The position numbers and the translations under genes were made by a program. The notes under the pieces are model-generated. The model ran no database searches and was not told where the DNA came from. It was given only the letters and a program-made list of their open reading frames with translations. A stretch of DNA of 64,000 nt from Nitrospirota bacterium (GTDB taxonomy: Bacteria > Nitrospirota > Thermodesulfovibrionia > Thermodesulfovibrionales > JdFR-88), in contig JACWAF010000039.1 of assembly GCA_014874185.1 (NCBI GenBank), positions 1 through 64,000 of the forward strand, read 5' to 3'. Positions 20,568 to 30,734 of this stretch are shown here, in pieces; the stretch's first letter is position 1; each line of letters starts with the position of its first letter.

Positions 20568-21616
20568 TATTTCCCGCCCCTCATCAGCCTTATCATCTCG
20601 GAGGCGATCTCGGTCAGCGGCAGCACCTTCCCCGCCGCCCCGGCATTGATCGCTTCCTGCGGCATGCCGAAAACCACGGCCGATTCCTTCGATTCCGCAA
20701 TAGTATAACCGCCTTTCGATTTAATTTCCAGCAGGCCCTTGCGCCCGTCGCTGCCCATCCCGGTGAGCACTATGCCGACCGCCCGGCCTGCGTAGACCTC
20801 GGCCACGGACTCCATCATCAGGTCCACGGAGGGCACATACCTGTCGTCCTCTTCAGCGTCCCTGAGGACGATCCTGTCCTTCGAGTTTTTTCTTTTTACG
20901 GTCATATGCGCCCCGCCGGGGCAGATATAGGCCGTTCCGGGCTCGATCTCGTCGCCGCTGCCGGCCTCCTTTATCCTGATCCTGGAGATCCTGTGCAGCC
21001 TCTCGGCAAGCGGCCCGGTGAAGCCCTTCGGCATATGCTGGCTTATAAGGAGGGCCGCCGGGAAATCCTCCGGCAGCTTCGTGAGTATTATCTGGAGGGC
21101 GGCGGGGCCGCCGGTGGAAGAGCCTATGGCCACCGCGTCAAAGCTGTTTTTTACGGGCCCCGGCTTCCGTTCGGGCTCGGGCGGCTCCAGGAGCTTTATG
21201 TTCCTGCTGAGCACGTCCATATTGAGGCCCCTTATCGCGTTCACCTTCGCGACAAGGTCCCGCTCGATGTTCTTCAGCTCATTGGAGGCCCTCCTGGCGG
21301 GTTTCGCTATGAAGTCCGCGGCCCCCATCTCGAGGGCCTTGAAGACGGTATTCGTGTCCGAATAGGAGCTGACTATTATCACCGGCGTGGGGCTTTGTAT
21401 CATGAGCCACCGGAGGAAGCTGAAGCCGTCCATCTCCGGCATCTCCAAATCCAGCGTCAGGAGGTCGGGTTTCAGACGAAGGGTCTTCGCAATCGCGTCT
21501 ATCCCGTCCGAAGCCGTGCCCGCCACCTCCACCTCCGGCTGGGCCTCCAGCATCCTTTTTATCGTCTGCCTGCTGAAAGCGGAATCATCGACGACAAGGG
21601 CCCTTATCCTTCTCAT
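20567..21616 (-). CDS. cheB: Chemoreceptor glutamate methylesterase/deamidase CheB
   Basis: Removes methyl groups from chemoreceptor glutamates. The 349 residues contain an N-terminal receiver domain (phosphoacceptor D56 in LTLDLEMPEMDG) and a C-terminal esterase with the triad Ser in AIGSSTGGPAAL, His in SQHMPKGF and Asp in GMGSDG. It overlaps cheR by 4 nt. Its phosphodonor kinase, CheA, is not encoded in the window. Confidence 0.95.
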   Translation of the reverse strand: MRRIRALVVDDSAFSRQTIKRMLEAQPEVEVAGTASDGIDAIAKTLRLKPDLLTLDLEMPEMDGFSFLRWLMIQSPTPVIIVSSYSDTNTVFKALEMGAADFIAKPARRASNELKNIERDLVAKVNAIRGLNMDVLSRNIKLLEPPEPERKPGPVKNSFDAVAIGSSTGGPAALQIILTKLPEDFPAALLISQHMPKGFTGPLAERLHRISRIRIKEAGSGDEIEPGTAYICPGGAHMTVKRKNSKDRIVLRDAEEDDRYVPSVDLMMESVAEVYAGRAVGIVLTGMGSDGRKGLLEIKSKGGYTIAESKESAVVFGMPQEAINAGAAGKVLPLTEIASEMIRLMRGGK

Positions 21617-22524
21617 TTCGCCCCGCCCCTCAGCGTGCCCATGGCGCCCTCCCCGGCCTGCAATTGCCTGAGCGAGGGCTTCTGGTAAACAATGTCGTTC
21701 TTCAGGTGCTTCAGAGAGAACGCGGTGGAAATATTCATAAGCGACTCGGCATGTCCGAGGAGCAGGTACCCCTCATCCCTGAGCCTCTCGTGGTAAACGC
21801 CTATCACTTTTTTCCGCGCCTCGATATCGAAATAGATGAGCACGTTCCGGCAGAAGACCACGTCCAGCGTGCCCACGAACCTCACCTTGAAGGCGTCCAG
21901 CAGGTTCAGGCAGCTGAAGCTTACCAGCTTCTTTACGGCATCCTTTATCCTGAACCCGGTCTCCACCTCTTCGAAGTACTTCCTGATATAGTAATCGCTC
22001 GTGCTCCTGAAAGAGTTCTTCTTGTAAATGCCCTTCCGGGCCGTGGCGAGCACGCGCTGGTTTATGTCGCTTCCAAGCACCTCTATCTCCCACCCGCGGG
22101 CGGGCAGGCCCTTCTCCAGCAGCAGCATGGCTATCGTATAAGGCTCCTCGCCCGAGGAGCACCCGGCCGACCAGACGCGGAGCCGCTTTTCGGACTTAGC
22201 GTCCTGCATCTCCCCGATTATCTCTTCGGAAAAGGCGGCCAGCTGGTTCTGTTCCCTGAAGAAATAGGTCTCGTTCACCGTGAGGTTGTCCATCACGGCC
22301 GAAAGCTCCTCCTCCCGTCCTCCGCCGTAAAGGAGGAACCTGTAATAGTCCCGGAAATTGTCAAGCTGGTGTATGCCGAGCCTTCTCGAAAGCCTCCTTT
22401 CAAGGAGATACCGGGAGGCGTCGTCAAAGTAGATCCCGCAATATTCCCTTATGAAGTCCCGCAGCAGCCTGAATTCCTCCTCCGGAAGCTGCACCGGCCT
22501 TTCATTTCCGAAGGTGTTTTCCAT
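21613..22524 (-). CDS. cheR: Chemoreceptor methyltransferase CheR
   Basis: SAM-dependent methylation of receptor glutamates. It has 303 residues: an N-terminal helical domain, the SAM-binding VWSAGCSSGEEPYTIAM and VVFCRNVLIYF. No TPR extension. Neither chemoreceptor in the operon ends in a CheR-tethering pentapeptide, so CheR should act by direct binding. It overlaps the HEAT gene by 1 nt. Confidence 0.95.
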   Translation of the reverse strand: MENTFGNERPVQLPEEEFRLLRDFIREYCGIYFDDASRYLLERRLSRRLGIHQLDNFRDYYRFLLYGGGREEELSAVMDNLTVNETYFFREQNQLAAFSEEIIGEMQDAKSEKRLRVWSAGCSSGEEPYTIAMLLLEKGLPARGWEIEVLGSDINQRVLATARKGIYKKNSFRSTSDYYIRKYFEEVETGFRIKDAVKKLVSFSCLNLLDAFKVRFVGTLDVVFCRNVLIYFDIEARKKVIGVYHERLRDEGYLLLGHAESLMNISTAFSLKHLKNDIVYQKPSLRQLQAGEGAMGTLRGGAK

Positions 22525-24515
22525 CAGGCCCCAAGGACCTTTTCAATGGCCTTGCGGACGACCGCGTCTTCTTCCGAATCGAGAAGTCTTTCAAGCTCTC
22601 CCTTGCCCTCGGGGCAGGAGGCCAGCACATGCACCGCCGCCATCCTGGTGGCCCAGTCCGGGTCCGACAGGAAGGGCGAGACATGCACGCACGCGGCCGC
22701 GAACCCGGAGAGCGCCCTTATCGCGGTACGCCTTATCTCGATGTCATCAGAAGAGAGCATCCCCACGAGGGCTGATTCCGCCTCGATTCCGCCTATCTTC
22801 CCCAGGGCGTTTATGGCCGCGGCTACAACGAACCCGTTCCGGTCCGAAAGGGTTTTCAGGAGGGCGGGGATGTTTTCTTTCAATCCCAGCCTTCCAAGCG
22901 CCCTGACGGCGGCCGCCCGCACCATGTCCTCCGAATCGGCAAGCAGGAGGGACAAGGGCTCGGAGAACTCCGCCTCTGCCGCCGAGCCCATCGAGAGCGC
23001 GGCCCCGGCCCTTATCGAAGGGTCCTCGTCCGTCAGGGCAGGAAGCAGGTGCCTGAAGGCCTCTTTTGTCCCTATCGAGGAAAGCGCGGAGATGGCCGCC
23101 TTCCTGACCTCCGGCAATTCGTCCTTGAGGGCGAACCCCAGCGCCCCGGCCACTTCGGACGGCGCCTTGCCCGCCGGGAAAAGTCTCCCCAAAAGGAGCA
23201 CGGCATTTTTTCTTTTGATCCCATCCTTGCTCTCCGTCCAGCCGATCACTTCCCGCAACTCCAGCCCGCCGCCCAGCTTCTGCAGGGCCTCCACCCCGGC
23301 CTCCTGCACATCCGGGTATTCATCGGCAAGCAGTCCCTTAAGGGACTCAACCGCGGCGGTATCGCCTATGTCCGCCAGCCCGCGCGCGGCAAGTCCGCGC
23401 ACATGGCCGTCCTCGTCTTTCAGGAGCTTGATTAACTCGGCGTAATAAAGCCTGTCCGCGACGACACCGGCCACCTTCGTTATGAACCGCTTCAGATAAG
23501 GGTCCTCGTTCTTCAGAAAAGGCAGCAGCGCCTCTGGCCTTTCCTTTCCGATGAAGACAAGCGCCCTTGCCGCGTCCTCCGCGAACTCGGTCTCCTGCGA
23601 GAGTTCAAACAGGCTCTCAAGGGCCCGCTCGTCTTTCAGGAGCCCCAGCAGGAGTATGGCCGGGATCCTCACGTCCGGTTTGGGGTTCCATGCCTGGTTT
23701 ATCAGGATGAGCACCGCATCGTCCCCCAGGGCCCCTTTCAGGGCGTCAGCTATCCCGGCCTCCGATGCACCCCTGTTGTAAAGCCTCTCTATCGCCTTCA
23801 GGCTTTCCTCCTGGACAACCCTGGAAGTGTCTCTGAGGAAGGGGGCTATTTCCTTCACCGTCTGCCCGTCTCCAAGCACGGCCAGGGCCTTCAGGGCCGG
23901 CTCGCGCAGGGGTTTCCTCTCCCGAAGGGCCCTGACAAGGGCCGGTATGGCCCTCTTGTCCCCTATCCGGCCCAGGGCGTCCGTGGCCGGATAGGCCGTC
24001 CAGATATCGCCGTTTTCCACAATCTCCACCAGGGAGCGCACGACAGAGGCCTCCCCCAGTTTGCCAAGGTGCTCCACGGCCGAAGCCCTTACGTTCTCGT
24101 CTTCGTCGTTAAGGGCCCCGAGCATCACGGAAAGGGCCCTCTTGTCCCTTAGCTCACCCAGTATGTCTATGACGAATTTGCGCACGTCCGCGTTTTCGGT
24201 CTTGAATGCCTCCATCAGGCGGGGCGTGGCCTTCCTGCCCAGGCGGGTAAGCGTCTCTATGGCCGCATTCCTGGCCCCGGCATTGTGCTCCAGGTAAAGG
24301 AGTTCTATAAGCTTAGGGATGTAATCTTCCGGCCGGTAGTCCTCGAACAGTATCTCCTGGGCGGTCTTTCTAACGCGCCAGCTCCGGTCGGCAAGGCCAT
24401 TGACAAGCGGCTCCAGGCACTCGGGCCGGCAATACCCCTTCAGGGCCAGGATTGCGGCCCTCCTTTCGTCCACTCCGCCCGGCCCGAATCCCCCGCCGCG
24501 GGCGTCCTCAGGCAT
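22524..24515 (-). CDS. HEAT-repeat protein of the chemosensory operon
   Basis: The 663-residue protein is almost entirely HEAT/PBS-lyase-like helical repeats of about 31 residues (for example VRKTAQEILFEDYRPEDYIP and VRASAVEHLGKLGEASVVR), roughly twenty in all. No signal peptide, membrane segment or catalytic motif. Such superhelices serve as protein scaffolds. Translational coupling on both sides (8-nt overlap with cheW, 1-nt with cheR) suggests it is a structural or regulatory part of the array. Its partner is unknown. A second HEAT protein is at 43453-45093. Confidence 0.88.
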   Translation of the reverse strand: MPEDARGGGFGPGGVDERRAAILALKGYCRPECLEPLVNGLADRSWRVRKTAQEILFEDYRPEDYIPKLIELLYLEHNAGARNAAIETLTRLGRKATPRLMEAFKTENADVRKFVIDILGELRDKRALSVMLGALNDEDENVRASAVEHLGKLGEASVVRSLVEIVENGDIWTAYPATDALGRIGDKRAIPALVRALRERKPLREPALKALAVLGDGQTVKEIAPFLRDTSRVVQEESLKAIERLYNRGASEAGIADALKGALGDDAVLILINQAWNPKPDVRIPAILLLGLLKDERALESLFELSQETEFAEDAARALVFIGKERPEALLPFLKNEDPYLKRFITKVAGVVADRLYYAELIKLLKDEDGHVRGLAARGLADIGDTAAVESLKGLLADEYPDVQEAGVEALQKLGGGLELREVIGWTESKDGIKRKNAVLLLGRLFPAGKAPSEVAGALGFALKDELPEVRKAAISALSSIGTKEAFRHLLPALTDEDPSIRAGAALSMGSAAEAEFSEPLSLLLADSEDMVRAAAVRALGRLGLKENIPALLKTLSDRNGFVVAAAINALGKIGGIEAESALVGMLSSDDIEIRRTAIRALSGFAAACVHVSPFLSDPDWATRMAAVHVLASCPEGKGELERLLDSEEDAVVRKAIEKVLGA

Positions 24516-24981
24516 TGGTGCCCGCCTGACCCCGCTCTGGCGGGGCCGCCTGCAGGAATATCCTTTCTTCCGAGGAGAGTATCCGTTCCATGTCCAGGAG
24601 TATGGCCACTCCGCCGGTCCTCTTCCCTATCCCGCTAAGGTACTCGGTCTTCATCCCCCTGAAGATGGCAGGGGGCGAAGAGGTCTCGCCGTCAGAGAAC
24701 CCCTTTATCTCCAGGACCTCGTCCACTATGAGCCCTATCCTCTCCCGGCCGCGGCTTTTTACCACTATGATGCGCTCCTTCACGGGGACGGGAGCCAGCC
24801 CAAGCCTTTTGCGCATGTCCACCACTGGCACAACCACCCCCCTCAGGGTCATCACGCCCGCTATATACTCCGGCGTCTCGGGGATGGGGTTCGCCTTATG
24901 TGCCTTCAGTATCTCCACCACCTTGTTTATGTTCAGGCCGAAACACTCCCCGCCCAGGTTAAACAGTATGTATTTTTCCAT
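24508..24981 (-). CDS. cheW: CheW coupling protein
   Basis: A 157-residue single CheW domain ([41 protein letters not shown]), with a short C-terminal tail. It normally bridges chemoreceptors and CheA. It overlaps the upstream chemoreceptor gene by 23 nt and the HEAT gene by 8 nt. Confidence 0.93.
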   Translation of the reverse strand: MEKYILFNLGGECFGLNINKVVEILKAHKANPIPETPEYIAGVMTLRGVVVPVVDMRKRLGLAPVPVKERIIVVKSRGRERIGLIVDEVLEIKGFSDGETSSPPAIFRGMKTEYLSGIGKRTGGVAILLDMERILSSEERIFLQAAPPERGQAGTNA

Positions 24982-27034
24982 TCGTCCTGTACTTTTCCAT
25001 CTCCCTGGTGAGGGCCTCTATCTCGCCCTGGAGGGTGCCCAGGGAGAGCGCTATCTCCTCGGTTTGCCGCATGGTGCCGATGCCTATCTGCCTTATCTGG
25101 TCCATCGAGCCCACGAATGCGGAATTCATCTCGTCCTGGTCCCCGACGAAGTCCTTTATCTCCTTTATCCGTTCGTTGGCAAGCTCAAGGTTGCCGGTTA
25201 TGTGCCTTGTGCCTTCAGCCTGCTCGCGCGTGCCCTTCTTGGTGGACTCCGCTATCTCCTTCACATCGCCCATCTTCTCCAGCATGTAACTGGAACTCTT
25301 GGACTGTTCCTCCGTTGCGCCCGCCATGGACTCTATGAGCGCCCTTATATTGTCCACCGCAGCGGAGATCTGGGCGAGCCCCTTCACCTGCTCCTCGGTC
25401 GCCTTCTGTGTCGAAAGGGCCATCGCCGCCGCGCCCTGCGAGGCCTCGACGACATTCGCCGTTATCGAGCCGGCCTTGTAAATCTCCTCCTTGTTCTGCT
25501 CCACTTTCCTCATCACATCTTCCGTAGATGTGACCACCTGGGCTATTTCGTTCTGCAGGGTCTTGACTATCTGCGCTATCTCCTTTGTTGAGGCGGCGGT
25601 CCTCTCGCTCAGGGCCCGGATCTCCTCGGCAACCACCGAAAAGCCCTTTCCGTATTCGCCCGCCTGCACGGCTAGGATGGCCGCGTTCAGGGAGAGGAGG
25701 TTGGTCTGCTCGGTAACGTCCTTTATTACCATGAGCATCTTCTCTATGTCCTTGGACTTGGCCTCGAGCCTTGTCACGCCTTCCACGGAGCCGGCAGCCA
25801 CATCGGCCGTCTTCTCCAGTTCGACGATGATGTCCGCGATGACCAGCACCCCCTGTTCAGCCGCTATGGTCTTGACCTTTTCGGCCAGCTGCGTCGATTC
25901 CCTTGCGTTGCGGTCTATCTCCTTTACCGAGGCGCTTATCTCATCCACGGAAGCCGATGTGTCCTCGATGGAGCGGAGCCCCTCCCTGGCGTTCTCGGCG
26001 ATCTTTTTTGCGCTCTGGGAGAACTGCGAGAGGGCCGAGTACGAGTCCTCCACCGCCTGGAAAAGTCTTCCCGTGCTGGATGCTATCTCGTCGGCGGTCG
26101 CCTTGACCTCGAGGAGGCTTGTGACGTTCTCCGTGGAGAATTCCGATAGCTGCTCGGTGCCCCTGGCTATCTTCTTCTGGGCCTCGGCCGCGCTCCTCAG
26201 GGCCGTGGCGATGTCGTCCACCGAGTTCGCCTGCTTTCCCATCGAGCCGCTTACGTTCTTGAATGTGAAATTCATCTGCTTGATCGCCATGCCCACGTTT
26301 GAGGCGGTGGAGTTCAGCCGGCGGACGGACTCGGAGAGGTTCCTGCGCATGAAGTCCAGACCGGCCGCGATGGCGCCTATCTCGTCATCGCCGTATTTCT
26401 CTATCTCCACAGTCAGGTCGCCCTCCGTTATGGAATCCAGTTTCGAATTAAGCTCCTCTATCGGCTTTCCTATCCTCTTCTGGAAAAAGAAGAAAACGGC
26501 GTAGATTATCAGAAGGGATATAAGGACCTGGGCAAACGGGCTTGCGGCCATGAATTTTTTCAGCTTGCTGTTGGCGCGGTCCGAGCTGAAGACCACCTCA
26601 ACGCTTCCCAATTTACTGCCGTCCTGCTCGATCCGCTGTTTATAGGAGAGCACCGGGGGCAGGAGAAAGAGCGGCCGCCCGGCGGAGTCCTCCTGGACGG
26701 CCTTCAGCGTCTTTCCGGCCACGCTGTTGCCGTCCTTGTCCGTGACCTTTACGGAGACGAGATCGGCGTCGGCGGGAAGGGCGTCCACCTGGTTCTGGAC
26801 CCCCTGGTTGTCCATCGCCGCCAGCGCCGGGGCGGATAGACTGGCCAGCAGCCCGGCGGTGTTTTGCATCTTCTCTTTGAGGAAAGAGGCCTCTTCGGAC
26901 CTCAGCCGCTGAAAGGTCCAGAGCCAGAAAGTGCCCTGCCCCAGAAAAAATATCGAAAAGACAATCAGGATAAAATTGCGGGCGAGGGTCTTTCTGGTCA
27001 CTGCCCCGCCACCCCCGTCTTCGCCTGAACGCAT
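24959..27034 (-). CDS. Methyl-accepting chemotaxis protein
   Basis: A 691-residue class I receptor: TM1 at about 20-43, a periplasmic sensor of about 120 residues ([10 protein letters not shown]-like stretch [19 protein letters not shown]/Cache-like), TM2 at about 166-185, HAMP and a long methyl-accepting coiled coil with hairpin tip [21 protein letters not shown]. No CheR-binding pentapeptide at the C-terminus. The ligand cannot be predicted. It lies 20 nt downstream of the receptor-PhnD fusion gene. Confidence 0.92.
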   Translation of the reverse strand: MRSGEDGGGGAVTRKTLARNFILIVFSIFFLGQGTFWLWTFQRLRSEEASFLKEKMQNTAGLLASLSAPALAAMDNQGVQNQVDALPADADLVSVKVTDKDGNSVAGKTLKAVQEDSAGRPLFLLPPVLSYKQRIEQDGSKLGSVEVVFSSDRANSKLKKFMAASPFAQVLISLLIIYAVFFFFQKRIGKPIEELNSKLDSITEGDLTVEIEKYGDDEIGAIAAGLDFMRRNLSESVRRLNSTASNVGMAIKQMNFTFKNVSGSMGKQANSVDDIATALRSAAEAQKKIARGTEQLSEFSTENVTSLLEVKATADEIASSTGRLFQAVEDSYSALSQFSQSAKKIAENAREGLRSIEDTSASVDEISASVKEIDRNARESTQLAEKVKTIAAEQGVLVIADIIVELEKTADVAAGSVEGVTRLEAKSKDIEKMLMVIKDVTEQTNLLSLNAAILAVQAGEYGKGFSVVAEEIRALSERTAASTKEIAQIVKTLQNEIAQVVTSTEDVMRKVEQNKEEIYKAGSITANVVEASQGAAAMALSTQKATEEQVKGLAQISAAVDNIRALIESMAGATEEQSKSSSYMLEKMGDVKEIAESTKKGTREQAEGTRHITGNLELANERIKEIKDFVGDQDEMNSAFVGSMDQIRQIGIGTMRQTEEIALSLGTLQGEIEALTREMEKYRTNGKIHTV

Positions 27035-27054
27035 CCTCGCGCCTCCCCCCTTCT

Positions 27055-29901
27055 TCAGATCATCCCCAATTTGCTCATCATGAGCCTTATTCCGTTATAG
27101 TCCTCATCCTGCGCCTCCATGAAGCCGGTGCAGGCCGGGTCTATGCCCCTCAGTATGTCCTGCCCCTCGATGCCCGATTTTCCAAGCTCCAGAAGGGCGC
27201 CCTTCAGCCTGACGGCAAGCTCCTCGTCCCTTCCGGCGGTGCATATGTTGAACTCGGGGACCTCCGGCGAGACCTTTACGATCACAAGCCCCTGGTCCTT
27301 GTACTTGTATGCCGTCGACTCCATAAGGCCGCCCGCGTCGAACTCCCTCTTCAGGACGGCCCTGGCCACGTCGTCATGGTGGCCCAGGTAATTGTGATAC
27401 GAGAGGTCCTTGAGGTCTATGCCCTCTTCAAAGAGCATGGCCCTCGGCACCACGTGGCTGGAAGTGGAGTTCTCGTCGCCAAAGGCGAACGTCCTGCCTT
27501 TTATGTCCTTGAGCGCATTTATCTTCGCGTCCTGCCTGGCGATTATGACCGAATGGTGGAAGGGCCTTCCGTCCCGCAGGGCCTTTACGAGCACCCGCGC
27601 ATTATAAAGCTTATGGGCCTGGATATAGGTGGAAGGGGTCATATAGCAGAACTCGGTCACCCCTTCCCCAAGCTCTTTCACGGCGGACTGGAAATTGACC
27701 GCGATCTTGATGTCCACCCTTCTCCCCAGCTTCCTGGAAAGGTACCCGGCAAGCGGCCTGAACCTCTTGAACATCACCGCCGGGGATTCCAGGGGCACTA
27801 TGCCGAACCTCAGCACGCCCGCCCTGGAGAGGTCCGGCAGGCTGAACCTTTCCATTTCCATGTTCATAAGCTCGGCATCTTTCACCAGCCCCTTCATCGA
27901 GCGGTTTATCCCGAAGGAGAGGTCCCTGCTCTTTTCGGGGATCTCCTTGATCTTCTCTATCGCGTTCCATATCCGGCCGGCATCTGCCTTCTGCTCGTTC
28001 ATGGCCTTGGAGATATGCTGGCTTTTTTCGGAGATGAAATCGACGGACTGGGCTATTTGCCGGCTCGACTCGGCCTGCTGCCCGGTGGTTATCTTCATCT
28101 GCACCGAGGCGTCCTTCATCCTCTCGGCCGCGTTTATTATAAGCGCTATCCCCTTTGACTGCTCCAGGGTGGCCCCGGCCATTTTTTCGACCAGGAACCG
28201 GACCTTCTCAACGGAATCCGAGACAAGCTTTGCGGCCTTTACCTGCTCCGCGGTAGCGCGCTCTATCGAGGAGGAAACCTCGGAGGACGTTTTTGCGCTC
28301 TCCAGGATCTTCCTGAAAGACCTCCCGGCCTCTTCGGTAAGGATTATGCCCTCCTTCACGGCCTGCATGCCGCCCTTCATTGCCTCGGCCGCGCTCTTGA
28401 CCTCGAGGCGCACGGAATCTATGAGGGCCGCTATCTCCTGGGTGGAAAAGCCCGTCCTCTCCGCAAGGCTCTTTATCTCATCGGCCACAACGGAGAAGCC
28501 CTTCCCCTTCTCGCCCGCCTGCGAGGCCAGGATGGCCGCGTTCAGGGCCAGGAGCGTTGTCTGCTCGGTAATCTCGTCTATCACCGTGAGAATCTTGCCG
28601 ATCTCCTCCGAGCGCCCCCCCAGTTTTCTTATGACCTCGCCGGTCCTCTCGACCGAGTCTTTTATCTTGTCCATGCCGCTCTTGGTCCTGTCGATCGCGG
28701 TTACGCCGAGGGTGGCCGCTTCCGAGGCGACGCGCCCTGAGATCCTGGCCGACTCCTTCGCGCGCGATTCCACTTCCTTGATGGAATTGATTATCTTCTC
28801 GATGGCCGGCAGGGTGATATCCGAGACATCCGCAAGCTCTCCGGCGCCCGCGGCAACTTCCTTCAGCATGGCCGAAAGCTCCTCAATTGAAAAGCCCGTC
28901 GATTCGACAGTGGACGAGAGCTCGGTCGCCATGGACGAAAGGCTCTCTATGCTTATGGCGATCTCCTCCGTGGAGGCCGCGGTCTCCTCGACCGACGCGG
29001 CGAGGCCCTCCACGCTTTCCGCAACCTCGGCTATGCTGGCGTTCATCTCCTCGACGGAAGAGGAGATGTTCACTATGGACTCCGCCTCCACCCGGGTAAA
29101 CCCGGTGAGCTTGCCGGAATCCTTCTCCACCTTGTCCGTAACCTCGTTTATCCGCCCGGATATCTCCTTTACCCGCTGCAGGATCCCGCCGATAGAATAA
29201 AGCGATTCACGGAGCGAATTCCGCAACCTGCCGATCTCGTCCTTGGAATCATATCCCGTCCTGAATGAGAGTTCCCCCTCCGCCATCTTGCCGGTCTGTA
29301 TCTCCAGGTCCTTTACCGGGGCTATCACGAACCTGTTCAGGATGAACCAGAAGGCAAGCCCCATGAAGATTGTGCCGAAGAGCCCGCCGCCCCCTATGAT
29401 GTAGAGGAGCTGGCTGGAGACCCCCTCCTCGTCTTTCAGGCTCGCGGTCAGTTTAACCGCCCCGAGCAGCGTTTTGTCCGGATGGCACCCAGCGCACGCC
29501 TTCCTGGCCTCAATGGGCCTGTAAAGGATGAGGTTGCCGTCTTTTTTCAGGAAGACGGGCGAACCCTTTTCGGAAAGGGTGCGGAGCATCCCGGCCTCGG
29601 TGGCCTGGGTGCCGGGGGTAAAGGCGTTTTTGCCCTCCGGGTTGAATACCTCTATGGACTCTATCCCGTTCACGCTCCCATATCCGGGCAGGAGTAGGGA
29701 GACGGCATCCGGATTGTTGCTTAGCATCGCCTTTTCAATGCCGGTCTGGACAAGTTCACCGAGGGTCTGAAGCTTTCCCTCCGCAAGGCTGTCGATGTCC
29801 TTTTTTTCCTTTTCAGCCACTATGAAGGCCGAAAGCAGGATGCCTATCACCAGCAGGACAAGGCCCGACCCCAGGATCCTGAACTCGAGGTTGTTCTTCA
29901 A
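27055..29901 (-). CDS. Chemoreceptor fusion: CxxCH-bearing sensor, HAMP, signalling domain and C-terminal PhnD-like binding domain
   Basis: A 948-residue protein. TM1 is at about 9-28, followed by a periplasmic domain of about 135 residues with CAGCH at 136-140 (a c-type haem attachment motif), TM2 at about 166-188, HAMP (about 189-242) and an MCP signalling region with tip [21 protein letters not shown] near 446-466. After residue 690 comes a 255-residue substrate-binding domain of the phosphonate/phosphite-transporter PhnD type ([45 protein letters not shown]). No third membrane segment or signal precedes it, so it is predicted to be cytoplasmic, although PhnD proteins normally bind ligand in the periplasm. 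It overlaps the upstream CheW gene by 4 nt. Domain assignment is firm; function is inferred. Confidence 0.88.
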   Translation of the reverse strand: MKNNLEFRILGSGLVLLVIGILLSAFIVAEKEKKDIDSLAEGKLQTLGELVQTGIEKAMLSNNPDAVSLLLPGYGSVNGIESIEVFNPEGKNAFTPGTQATEAGMLRTLSEKGSPVFLKKDGNLILYRPIEARKACAGCHPDKTLLGAVKLTASLKDEEGVSSQLLYIIGGGGLFGTIFMGLAFWFILNRFVIAPVKDLEIQTGKMAEGELSFRTGYDSKDEIGRLRNSLRESLYSIGGILQRVKEISGRINEVTDKVEKDSGKLTGFTRVEAESIVNISSSVEEMNASIAEVAESVEGLAASVEETAASTEEIAISIESLSSMATELSSTVESTGFSIEELSAMLKEVAAGAGELADVSDITLPAIEKIINSIKEVESRAKESARISGRVASEAATLGVTAIDRTKSGMDKIKDSVERTGEVIRKLGGRSEEIGKILTVIDEITEQTTLLALNAAILASQAGEKGKGFSVVADEIKSLAERTGFSTQEIAALIDSVRLEVKSAAEAMKGGMQAVKEGIILTEEAGRSFRKILESAKTSSEVSSSIERATAEQVKAAKLVSDSVEKVRFLVEKMAGATLEQSKGIALIINAAERMKDASVQMKITTGQQAESSRQIAQSVDFISEKSQHISKAMNEQKADAGRIWNAIEKIKEIPEKSRDLSFGINRSMKGLVKDAELMNMEMERFSLPDLSRAGVLRFGIVPLESPAVMFKRFRPLAGYLSRKLGRRVDIKIAVNFQSAVKELGEGVTEFCYMTPSTYIQAHKLYNARVLVKALRDGRPFHHSVIIARQDAKINALKDIKGRTFAFGDENSTSSHVVPRAMLFEEGIDLKDLSYHNYLGHHDDVARAVLKREFDAGGLMESTAYKYKDQGLVIVKVSPEVPEFNICTAGRDEELAVRLKGALLELGKSGIEGQDILRGIDPACTGFMEAQDEDYNGIRLMMSKLGMI

Positions 29902-30620
29902 AAAGCCTCCTTGAAGAAGTTCAATATCTCCGCGGTGCGTATGACCGATATGAACCTGCCCCCGCGGAGAGTTATTCCGTCTATATATTTCAGTTCGTTC
30001 CCGGAGAGATGAGACGGGGCCTCGCGGACTTCTTCCAGCGGGACGCGCAGGACCTCAAGCACCCTGTCCACAAGCACCCCGACCGACCCTTTCGGGCCCC
30101 TCAGGATTATTATGCGTTCCTTGCCGGCGGGCGCGGATTCCGGCATGCAAAACCTTCTTTTCAGGTCAATAACGGGGATGATCTCTCCGCGCAGCGAGCT
30201 TACCCCAAGGAGAACCGGGTCCGTACGGGGCACGCCTGTCGTCCTCATGGGTTTAATGATCTCGCTTGTGTCGGGCACCCTGAAGGCGAAGTCCTCGCTT
30301 GCCAGCCTGAAGACCAGCAGTTCGATAAGCTCTTCAGTCTTCCGCTCCTCGCTCCAGGAATCCCCGGAGTCTTCCTCGCCGGCTGTTCCCGGCTCCACCG
30401 GAGGGGGGGCCGGAACGGCGGGCGCCTCTTCCCGGATTACTCCGGCTGCGGGCTGGACACCCACTGAGGGGATCTGCGCCTGGCTGGCGGAAATACCCGT
30501 CTCCGCCGGGGTGAGTTCGGCATCCTGGGCCGGCACAGGGCCGGGCCCGCCCTGCCCTGAACCCTCAGCTTCCTTTTCCCTGGACTCTTTTAATTTCTTC
30601 CTTATCCTGGCCAGGTCCAT
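29898..30620 (-). CDS. CheW-domain protein with disordered N-terminal extension
   Basis: A 240-residue protein. The first 90 residues are rich in Pro, Ala, Glu and Gly with no fold visible. A CheW domain follows (about 95-237: [38 protein letters not shown]). First gene of the chemosensory operon. The extension may act as a flexible tether to a receptor or a missing kinase. A divergent gap of 114 nt separates it from argS. Confidence 0.88.
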   Translation of the reverse strand: MDLARIRKKLKESREKEAEGSGQGGPGPVPAQDAELTPAETGISASQAQIPSVGVQPAAGVIREEAPAVPAPPPVEPGTAGEEDSGDSWSEERKTEELIELLVFRLASEDFAFRVPDTSEIIKPMRTTGVPRTDPVLLGVSSLRGEIIPVIDLKRRFCMPESAPAGKERIIILRGPKGSVGVLVDRVLEVLRVPLEEVREAPSHLSGNELKYIDGITLRGGRFISVIRTAEILNFFKEAF

Positions 30621-30697
30621 TGTCTCCCCTTCGCGAAAAGGCTGCTAAATTCTCACATATTGCGCTCTTAAAAGTAAAGAATTTCGGCTGGTTCCAA

Positions 30698-30726
30698 TTG
30701 ACTTTGCGGGGTGGGGAATTTAAACT
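30698..30726 (+). promoter_or_regulatory. Candidate near-leaderless promoter for argS
   Basis: TTGACT (30698-30703), a 17-nt spacer and TAAACT (30721-30726), with the ATG 8 nt later at 30735. No Shine-Dalgarno lies at usable spacing. Confidence 0.45.
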
Positions 30727-30734
30727 AAACCCTT

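Noticed and set aside
21664-23445. Plus-strand 593-codon frame
   Set aside because: Antisense to cheR and the HEAT gene; serine/alanine-rich without domain features.
27695-29200. Plus-strand 501-codon frame
   Set aside because: Antisense shadow of the coiled-coil region of the chemoreceptor fusion.
30621-30734. Sigma-28 or sigma-54 promoter for the chemosensory operon
   Set aside because: No TAAA-N15-GCCGATAA or TGGCAC-N5-TTGC match was found in the divergent gap.
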